From JBDTSW01 sp963782605 (GTDB taxonomy: Bacteria > Actinomycetota > Thermoleophilia > Solirubrobacterales > 70-9), in the NCBI GenBank assembly GCA_963782605.1, contig CAWAKK010000010.1:186001-250000 (forward strand): 64,000 nt of DNA, read 5' to 3'. The notes under the pieces are model-generated. The model saw only the letters and a program-made list of their open reading frames with translations, was not told the DNA's origin and searched no databases. This document shows, one piece after another, positions 58,683 through 64,000 of this stretch; positions within the stretch are counted from its first letter, which is position 1; each line of letters opens with the position of its first letter. A program made the translations under genes and the position numbers.

Positions 58683-59459
58683 GCCGCCGTGCCCGCTACT
58701 GGTCGGTCGCCCGCACCGTCTTCTGGCGCCACATGCACAGCGTGCTGCGTCGCCCGCAGCTGTTTCTTGCCGGCGATCATCTTCCCGCTCTTCTTCTACA
58801 TGGCGTTCGCGGGCGGCCTCTCGAACGTCGCCAACGTGCCGGGCTTTGACTACTACGACTACAACGCCTTCCAGTTCGTGTTCGTGCTGTTGCAGTCGGC
58901 GGCGTTCGGCGGGGTCTTCATCGGCTTCTCGATCGGCGCCGACTTCGATTCCGGCTTCACTCGGCGCCTGTTCACCGCGGCTCCCGACCGGTCGGCGGTC
59001 GTGGCGGGCTTCGGGCTCGCGGCCCTGGTCCGGGCCGTGATGGTCTGGGCGATGGTGTTCGCGATCGCCCTCGTGACCGGCATGGAGGTGGCGGGCAACG
59101 CCGTCGACCTGGTCGGGCTCCTCGGGCTCGCCTTCGTCGTCAACGTGGCGGCGTTCCTGTTCGCGGCCGGGATGATGCTGCGCTTCCGCACTATGCAGGC
59201 CGCTCCGGCGATGCAGATTCCGATGTTCATGATCCTGATGACGACGCCGGTGTACGTCCCGCGCGACCTCATCCAGGGGTGGGTTGCGACGGCGACCGAG
59301 TTCAACCCGGCGACGGCGATCGTGGAGGGAGGCCGCTCGCTCATGGCGGGCGCGCCGTTTCACATCCTGCTCGCGTTCGGGGCCGCCGCAGGCTTGCTGG
59401 CGCTGATGGCGGCGTTCGCGCGTCGCGGCCTGCGTCGCGCCGAGGCTGAGGCCGCCTAG
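58679..59459 (+). CDS. ABC-2 exporter permease, DrrB-like (second), frameshifted
   Basis: The ATG at 58679 overlaps the first permease stop. MSRRARYWSVARTVFWRHMH begins well, but an extra T at 58767-58768 breaks the frame in the first helix; without it LFLPAIIFPLFFYMAFAGGL continues through five more helices and PRDLIQGWVATATEFNPATAI to 259 aa. It would form a heterodimer with the first permease. The insertion is like the ten others in the window. Confidence 0.85.
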
Positions 59460-59929
59460 CTGGGCCCCTCGACCTGGTCGGCGCTGGCGTCGGCCTCGGC
59501 CACGACCTTCAGCTTCTTCAGCGACTTCCGCGCCGCGCGGCGAGCGGACGCTCTCGCGACCCGCCCTGCGAGGAGCTTCACGGGGCCGCCCGGCAGGTCG
59601 AAATCGTTCTCGTAGCCAAACCGGGTGCCGCCGTTCGAGGCAGCGAGGACGTAGCGGATCTTCGCGTCGGCTCCCTTGGGACCGTCCGCGTCCCACTCGG
59701 CCAGGGTGGGCGGATCCGAGCGTGTGAGCGTCCACTCGACGTCGACCGGCTGACCCCCGAGGCAGAGCACCTGTTGAAAGGACTCGCCCTCGGTGATCTC
59801 ATCCCGAGGGGTATCGCTGACGCGCCGATGGACGCTGACCCACTCGCAGAGGCGATCCGGGTCCATCACCAGGTCCCAGACCGCCTCCGGCGGTGCGTCT
59901 ATGTCGATCTGCTCGCGGACCTCGGGCAT
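59456..59929 (-). CDS. SRPBCC/polyketide-cyclase-like protein
   Basis: 157 aa. PEVREQIDIDAPPEAVWDLVMD and WVSVHRRVSDTP, then FGYENDFDLPGGPVKLLAG fit the Bet v1/START-like pocket of CoxG/SRPBCC proteins, which bind hydrophobic ligands or help membrane assembly. The C-terminus is basic helical (ARRAARKSLKKLKVVAE). The stop overlaps the ABC permease stop by 4 bases, convergently. Confidence 0.8.
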   Translation of the reverse strand: MPEVREQIDIDAPPEAVWDLVMDPDRLCEWVSVHRRVSDTPRDEITEGESFQQVLCLGGQPVDVEWTLTRSDPPTLAEWDADGPKGADAKIRYVLAASNGGTRFGYENDFDLPGGPVKLLAGRVARASARRAARKSLKKLKVVAEADASADQVEGPS

Positions 59930-59959
59930 CTGATCCCCGATGGCCGCCCGCCGCGCGGG

Positions 59960-60319
59960 CTACTTGGAGCCGCCGACCTCGCCCGGGCTGTCGTCGTGCG
60001 CAGGCGTCGTGCCGGCACTCTCGCTCGCCTCGGTCTTGGCCTTGCCGGCTGCGGCCTTCGGCGTTTGCGAAGCGCCGTCGGCGGCCTTGGGCGCGGTCGC
60101 GGAGGTGGGCGCCTCTGAGGTGCCGGCGGTCGTGGGCGGCTTCTCAGCGCTGCCCGGATCCTTGATCGCCGCGGCAGCGGCCTTCGCCTTGTCCGTGATG
60201 CTGCCCGGCCCCTTGGCGATGCTCTTGAGCTGCTCGGCGTCCTGCTTCAGCGACTCCTTGCCGCCGCGCTGTTCGACCGTCTGCTTCGCCTTGTCGGCGA
60301 GGTTCTTGAAGTTCACCAT
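59960..60319 (-). CDS. MT0933-like small helical protein
   Basis: 119 aa behind AAAGGAG. The first 60 residues (MVNFKNLADKAKQTVEQRGG, LKQDAEQLKSIAKGPGSITD) are an amphipathic Lys/Ala helix like the CsbD/MT0933-type stress or antitoxin-like proteins. The rest is low-complexity Ala/Pro/Thr. No toxin partner is seen next to it. The start codon ATG at 60319 is clear. Confidence 0.6.
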   Translation of the reverse strand: MVNFKNLADKAKQTVEQRGGKESLKQDAEQLKSIAKGPGSITDKAKAAAAAIKDPGSAEKPPTTAGTSEAPTSATAPKAADGASQTPKAAAGKAKTEASESAGTTPAHDDSPGEVGGSK

Positions 60320-60341
60320 TCGTATTCGCTCCTTTGTTCTT

Positions 60342-60373
60342 TCAGAAAAGTTGCCGGGACTCTAGTTCCCGGT
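60342..60373 (-). terminator. Hairpin terminator between two small genes
   Basis: On the minus strand CCGGGA (60372-60367) and TCCCGG (60359-60354) form a stem over ACTAGAG and are followed by CAACTTTTCT. It would stop transcription of the 70-aa gene before the MT0933-like gene. Confidence 0.55.
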
Positions 60374-60391
60374 CAGCCCTCGGACAATCGG

Positions 60392-60598
60392 CTATTCGCC
60401 GCGCTTTGCCCGGCGCTCGGATTCGGCTCGCTCCTCGAGCTTCTCCTTGAGGTAGGCCTGCTTGTCGGCACGCCGGCGGTGCTGATGAGCCTCGTCCTTC
60501 GTCACGGACCCCTCGAGCCGATCGCGCTCCTCGCTCTCGCGCTCGGCCGCAACCGTTCGCAGCTCCTCGGTGCTCGGCTCGTCCTTGGGCGCGTCCAT
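60392..60598 (-). CDS. Small charged helical protein, unknown function
   Basis: 68-70 aa (ATG 60604 or 60598). Highly charged: MDAPKDEPSTEELRTVAAER, then ERDRLEGSVTKDEAHQHRRR, then KQAYLKEKLEERAESERRAK. It looks like a soluble alpha-helical or coiled-coil protein. No family. A terminator follows. Its expression is not certain. Confidence 0.5.
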   Translation of the reverse strand: MDAPKDEPSTEELRTVAAERESEERDRLEGSVTKDEAHQHRRRADKQAYLKEKLEERAESERRAKRGE

Positions 60599-60683
60599 GG
60601 CCACGACCTCAGGCTACCCGCAGGACGGATGTCGTAGGCGGCCCACGCGCCAAAAGCGCCTGCGGCGCTGCCACACTCCCGGG

Positions 60684-61418
60684 ATGCGTGCGCTCGCGAT
60701 CGTGCACCAGCGGGACGCGGGGCCCGGGGTTTTCGCCGAGGCGATGGCTGCGCGCGGCGTGGATCTGGACGAGTGGTTCATCACCGAGGATCTGACTCCG
60801 CCCGCCGATCCGCTCGCCTACGACGCGGTCCTTTCCTTCGGCGCGGCCGCGCACCCCGATCAGGACGCAATCCATCCGTGGATGGCTCCGGAGAAGGAGC
60901 TGCTCGCCGAGCTGCTTCACCGTGAGGTGCCGCTGCTCGGCGCGTGCCTCGGCTCGCAGCTCCTCGGCGACGCCGCCGGCTCACCCGCGCGGAGAGCCAG
61001 CATGCCGGAGATCGGCTGGTACGAGGTCGAGGTCCTCCCCGAGGGTCGCGACGACCCGCTGCTCGGGCCCATGGCTCCGTCGTTTACCGCTTTTGAGTGG
61101 CACTCCTACGAGGTCCCGCTGCCACCTGGCGCCACCGCCCTCGCTCGCAGCGCGATCTGCCCGCAGGCATACCGGATCGGCGAGCTCGCCTGGGGAATTC
61201 AGTTTCACGCCGAGGTCTCCGAGCGCGACGTCCAGTGCTGGATCGGCGAGTACGAGGTCGATCCCGACGCCGTCGCGATGGACATAAACGCGGAGCACCT
61301 GCACGCCGAGACCACGCCTCGGATCGACACCTGGAACCGGCTCGGACGCGAGCTCTGCGACCGCTTCTTAGACGTCGTCGCCGCCCGCCACGGCGCCAGC
61401 GTGGCCCTAGGGTCCTAG
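60684..61418 (+). CDS. Class I glutamine amidotransferase-like protein
   Basis: 244 aa from ATG 60684. The nucleophile cysteine is in PLLGACLGSQLL, the catalytic histidine in GIQFHAEVSERD, with the glutamate two residues later. The N-terminus (MRALAIVHQRDAGPGVFAEA) is the GMP-synthase-like GATase1 family often annotated as glutamine amidotransferase. It releases ammonia from glutamine or hydrolyses another gamma-glutamyl compound. No synthetase domain is fused. Confidence 0.85.
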   Translation: MRALAIVHQRDAGPGVFAEAMAARGVDLDEWFITEDLTPPADPLAYDAVLSFGAAAHPDQDAIHPWMAPEKELLAELLHREVPLLGACLGSQLLGDAAGSPARRASMPEIGWYEVEVLPEGRDDPLLGPMAPSFTAFEWHSYEVPLPPGATALARSAICPQAYRIGELAWGIQFHAEVSERDVQCWIGEYEVDPDAVAMDINAEHLHAETTPRIDTWNRLGRELCDRFLDVVAARHGASVALGS

Positions 61419-61426
61419 CTCGCTGC

Positions 61427-62173
61427 TCAGTCCGGGGTGACGTAGGCGCCCGAGATGCCGCCGTCGACCATGAACGTCGAGGCGTTCACGTAGGAGGATT
61501 CGTCCGAGGCCAAAAAGAGCGCCGCCATGGCGATCTCTCGCGCCTGGGCGAAGCGGCCCATCGGGACATGGACCAGCCGCCGCTGCGCCTGGACCTCATC
61601 GGCAGCGAAGAGCTCCCGTAGCAGGGGTGTGTCGACCGGGCCCGGACAGAGCGCGTTCACCCGCACGCCGCGGCTGGCGAACTCGACGCCCATCTCGCGC
61701 GACATCGCGACCACGGCGCCCTTCGAAGCCGAGTAGGAGATCTGCGAGGTCGCGGCGCCGAGCAGGGCCACGAACGAGCCGCTGTTGATCACCGACCCGC
61801 CGCCGCCTTCGAGCAGGTGCGGGATCCCGTGCTTGCAGCAGAGCAGGACGCCGCGGATGTTGACGTCCTGGACGCGTTGCCAGGCATCGAGGTCGGTGTC
61901 GATCACCGAGACGTCGTCGGGCGGATTGATCCCGGCGTTGTTGAAGAGGACGTCGATGCGCCCGAACTCCTCGGCCACCTGCGCGTACATGTCGCGGACC
62001 TGGTCGGAGTCGGTGACGTCGGCCTGGATCGCGATCGTGCCCTCGGCGCCCTCGACCAGATCGACGCCTGCGACCTTTGCGCCCTCCTCCATGAAGAGGC
62101 GCGCCGATTCCGCGCCGATTCCCGATACCGCCCCGGTGATGACGCAGACCTTCCCCTCGAGCCTGCCCGACAT
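61427..62173 (-). CDS. Short-chain dehydrogenase/reductase (operon with aldehyde dehydrogenase)
   Basis: 248 aa from ATG 62173. LEGKVCVITGAVSGIGAESA, NNAGINPPDD, NSGSFVALLGAATSQISYSASKGAV and VRVNALCPGPVDTP are classical SDR motifs. The ATG overlaps the aldehyde dehydrogenase stop by one base (TGATG), so translation is coupled. It likely oxidises an alcohol in the same pathway as the dehydrogenase. It is convergent with the amidotransferase gene. Confidence 0.9.
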   Translation of the reverse strand: MSGRLEGKVCVITGAVSGIGAESARLFMEEGAKVAGVDLVEGAEGTIAIQADVTDSDQVRDMYAQVAEEFGRIDVLFNNAGINPPDDVSVIDTDLDAWQRVQDVNIRGVLLCCKHGIPHLLEGGGGSVINSGSFVALLGAATSQISYSASKGAVVAMSREMGVEFASRGVRVNALCPGPVDTPLLRELFAADEVQAQRRLVHVPMGRFAQAREIAMAALFLASDESSYVNASTFMVDGGISGAYVTPD

Positions 62174-63547
62174 CAGCTCTCCCCGGTCGCGAAGTAGACG
62201 TTCTTTACCTCCGTGTAGTGCTCGAGCGCGTGCGGGCCGAGCTCGCGGCCGACGCCCGACTGCTTGAAGCCGCCGAACGGAGTCGAGACCCGCACCGAGG
62301 TATTCGAGTTGATCGAGACGACACCGCTGTCCATCGCCCTGGCGCTGCGGAGCGCCTTGGCGCCGTCCTGGGTCCAAACCGATCCCGAGAGGCCGTAGGG
62401 CGTGTCGTTCGCGATCGCGATCGCGTCGGCCTCGCCCTCGAAGGGGATGACCGAGGCGATCGGGCCGAAGATCTCCTCGCGCGCCTGGCGGTCATCGTTC
62501 GAGACGGGACACAGCACGGTCGGGGCGAACCAGAAGCCTGGCCCATCGGGTGCCGAGCCCCGGAAGGCGACGGGCGCGTCGTCGTCGAGATAGGACCCCA
62601 CCGACTCGCGCTGGCCCTCCGAGATCAAGCGGGCCCATCTCGGTCGCGTCGTCGAGGGGGTCGCCCACGGCGAGCGCTTTTACGGCCGTCTCGAGGTGGC
62701 CCATGAACTCGTCCAACGCGGAGCGCTCGACGAGGATCCGCGAGCGCGCGCAGCAGTCCTGGCCGGCGTTCCCGAAGACGCCGCCCGGCGCCGCGGCGGC
62801 GGCCGCCTCCAGATCGGCGTCGGCGTAGATCACGTTCGCCGACTTGCCGCCCAGCTCAAGCGTCACCCGCTTGATCGTCTGCGCGGCCGCGGCGGCAATT
62901 CCGCGGCCAACCTCGGTGGACCCGGTGAACGCCACCTTGGCGACGTCCTCGTGCTCCACCAGGCGCTGGCCACAGACCGAGCCCGGACCGGGCACCACGT
63001 TGAGGACGCCCTCGGGAATCCCGGACTCCTTCGCGATCCTCTCCAGCTCGAGCGCCGTCAGCGGCGTGAGCTCCGCCGGCTTCAACACGATCGTGTTGCC
63101 GGCGGCGAGCGCGGGCGCCACCTTCCAGCAGGCGATCACGAGCGGGAAGTTCCAGGGGACGATCATCCCCACCACGCCCAGCGGCTCGCGGAAGGTCATG
63201 TCGATCCCGCCCGCCACGGGGATCGTGTCGCCGAGCAGGCGCTGCGGTCCGGCTGCGTAGTAGCGGAACGTGTCGGCGACCATCCCCATCTCGCCGCGCG
63301 CATCGGAGATCGGCTTGCCCGCGTTTCGCGCCTCGAGCTGCGCGAGCTCCTCGCCGCGGTCGCTGAGCGCGTTCGCGAGCTCGTGCATGAGCGCCGAGCG
63401 CTCCTCGGGGTCGATCGCGCGCCATGCCGGAAAGGCCTCCTTCGCCCGGGCCACCGCGGCGTCGACGTCATCGGCGTCGCCACGCGGAATCGTCTCCATC
63501 ACCTCCGCGGTCGCCGGCTCGGTGACCTCGATCGTCTCGGTGCTCAT
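62173..63547 (-). CDS. Aldehyde dehydrogenase (PuuC-like), frameshifted
   Basis: ATG 63547 opens MSTETIEVTEPATAEVMETI; GMIVPWNFPLVIACWKVAPA, FTGSTEVGRGIA, TLELGGKSANVIYADADL and the catalytic cysteine in FGNAGQDCCARSR are aldehyde dehydrogenase motifs. One extra A at 62627-62628 (plus strand) breaks it after EMGPL; corrected, it reads ISEGQRESVGSYLD and ends FGGFKQSGVGRELG, 457 aa. Coupled to a PuuD-like gene upstream, it probably oxidises gamma-glutamyl-gamma-aminobutyraldehyde or a similar aldehyde of polyamine breakdown. Confidence 0.88.
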
Positions 63548-64000
63548 GACGCGCTCACCTCCACCCTTGTCGTCTCGATCAATGAGGGAATCACCGTTTG
63601 GCGCTCCTCCTCCTCCGTATGCCAGAGAATCCCAAGCGCAAACGGGTGGTCGGGCAGCTCGATCGCCTCGATCACCTCGTCGGGCACCGAGTGGCCCGTC
63701 GGCATCAGCCCCTCGCCCAGCTCGCCGATCCCCTGGTGATGGTGGGAGTGAACCTCGCACGACTCGCCGCCCGTGGCGCGCGCGGCGAGCGAGCCGGGCT
63801 CGAGCTTCACCTCGTGGATCGTGAAGTTGCCGGCGAGCGCGAGGTGCTGCTTTGCCGTCGGCAGCTCCTGGATCAGGGTGCCGCCGCGCGCGATGTTCAG
63901 GATCTCCATCCCGCGGCAGATGCCGAGGAGCGGGAGCTCACGCGCGAGCGCCGCGTTGGTGAGCGCGATCTCGAAGCGGTCGCGCTCGGGCTTCGAGCCG
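63544..64000 (-). CDS. puuD: Gamma-glutamyl-GABA hydrolase (PuuD-like), N-terminus beyond window
   Basis: Open to the right edge. LPLLGICRGMEILNIARGGT holds the catalytic cysteine of class I amidotransferases of the peptidase C26 type, and CEVHSHHHQGIGEL and HPFALGILWHTEEEE hold the histidine and the family's C-terminal signature. PuuD cleaves gamma-glutamyl-gamma-aminobutyrate to glutamate and GABA in putrescine catabolism. It overlaps the aldehyde dehydrogenase ATG by 4 bases, so the two act together. About 100 N-terminal residues lie outside the window. Confidence 0.85.
   Translation of the reverse strand, partial: GSKPERDRFEIALTNAALARELPLLGICRGMEILNIARGGTLIQELPTAKQHLALAGNFTIHEVKLEPGSLAARATGGESCEVHSHHHQGIGELGEGLMPTGHSVPDEVIEAIELPDHPFALGILWHTEEEERQTVIPSLIETTRVEVSAS

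Noticed and set aside
57816..59735. A 639-codon minus-strand open frame, His/Arg/Asp rich
   Set aside because: Antisense of two ABC permeases with clear membrane helices. The composition is that of a shadow frame.
59960..60598. Two small genes as a toxin-antitoxin pair
   Set aside because: The first looks MT0933-like, but the neighbour is a charged helical protein with no toxin motif and a terminator separates them.
4292..62628. Programmed +1 frameshifting in ten genes
   Set aside because: No common slippery sequence or downstream structure, unrelated genes, and the insertions often double a base. Sequence error explains them better.
1..64000. CRISPR arrays, insertion sequences, integrase or transposase genes
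   Set aside because: No regularly spaced repeat set and no transposase or recombinase motif was found; the direct repeats present are the tRNA-derived pairs only.

Overview
The window is high-GC DNA (about two thirds G+C), packed with short-spaced or overlapping genes that use many GTG starts and a few TTG or CTG starts. It looks like a chromosomal segment of an actinobacterium. A class-Thermoleophilia-like lineage is my best guess from gene content: a Bacillus-type menaquinol-cytochrome c reductase operon with menG and a polyprenyl synthase, a TatA/TatC pair with no TatB, GntR/MocR-like and DtxR-like proteins, an AhbA/AhbB-type protein inside a hem operon, and several lineage-type hypothetical proteins. 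This placement is inference. No rRNA, insertion sequence, integrase, CRISPR array or replication origin was seen.

Layout. 1-2.3 kb (minus): glycosyltransferase cut by the left edge, DUF899 protein, arsenate reductase with a 31-aa Cys-rich peptide in front. 2.4-4.5 kb: a glycosyltransferase and a RibD/DHFR-like reductase lying between a copy of the tRNA-Phe 3' end and the intact tRNA-Phe. 4.5-8.2 kb (minus): TIGR00725-like protein, MrfA-like helicase and folP, overlapping end to end. 8.3-13.5 kb: VOC protein, YcaQ-like glycosylase, HAD phosphatase, SDR, DtxR-type regulator, aminotransferase. 13.5-15.5 kb: sucCD. 15.6-21.3 kb: HAD, sulfotransferase, trans-sulfuration enzyme with peroxiredoxin and a 39-aa ORF, methyltransferase, RpiB-like, RibD-like. 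21-25.7 kb (minus): membrane protein, a Nat-type ABC exporter, UDP-sugar dehydrogenase and a mini 2-epimerase-like protein. 26-35.7 kb: SDR, 2-hydroxyacid dehydrogenase, ATL protein, a low-complexity membrane protein, a Ser/Thr kinase, MmcQ, GST, amine oxidase, a two-component system and homoserine dehydrogenase. 35.7-37.3 kb: a lipoprotein and a PepSY protein between a copy of the tRNA-Lys 3' half and the intact tRNA-Lys. 37.3-39.2 kb: TPR-like protein, tatC, tatA. 39.3-45.1 kb: dcd, a zinc-ribbon protein, then a six-gene respiratory/menaquinone operon. 45.1-47.4 kb: a TetR/MFS drug-efflux pair with twin operators. 47.4-50.8 kb: the hemB-ahbAB-hemL operon. 51-56.3 kb: acidic disordered protein, hypothetical, stress protein, a second ABC exporter, a small secreted protein, YmdB-like phosphoesterase. 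56.4-59.5 kb: a MarR-controlled three-gene ABC exporter. 59.5-64 kb: small hypotheticals, a glutamine amidotransferase, and an SDR-aldehyde dehydrogenase-PuuD operon cut by the right edge.

Two window-wide observations matter most. First, two different tRNA genes each have a truncated direct copy of their 3' end 1.5-2.0 kb beyond the 3' end, framing two cargo genes each. This is the footprint of tRNA-targeted integration, but no recombinase is visible. Second, ten genes are broken by single-base frameshifts (eleven events), and every one is a +1 insertion. Even sucD is affected. This points to an insertion-biased sequencing or assembly error rather than gene decay, so the affected proteins should be read as intact.
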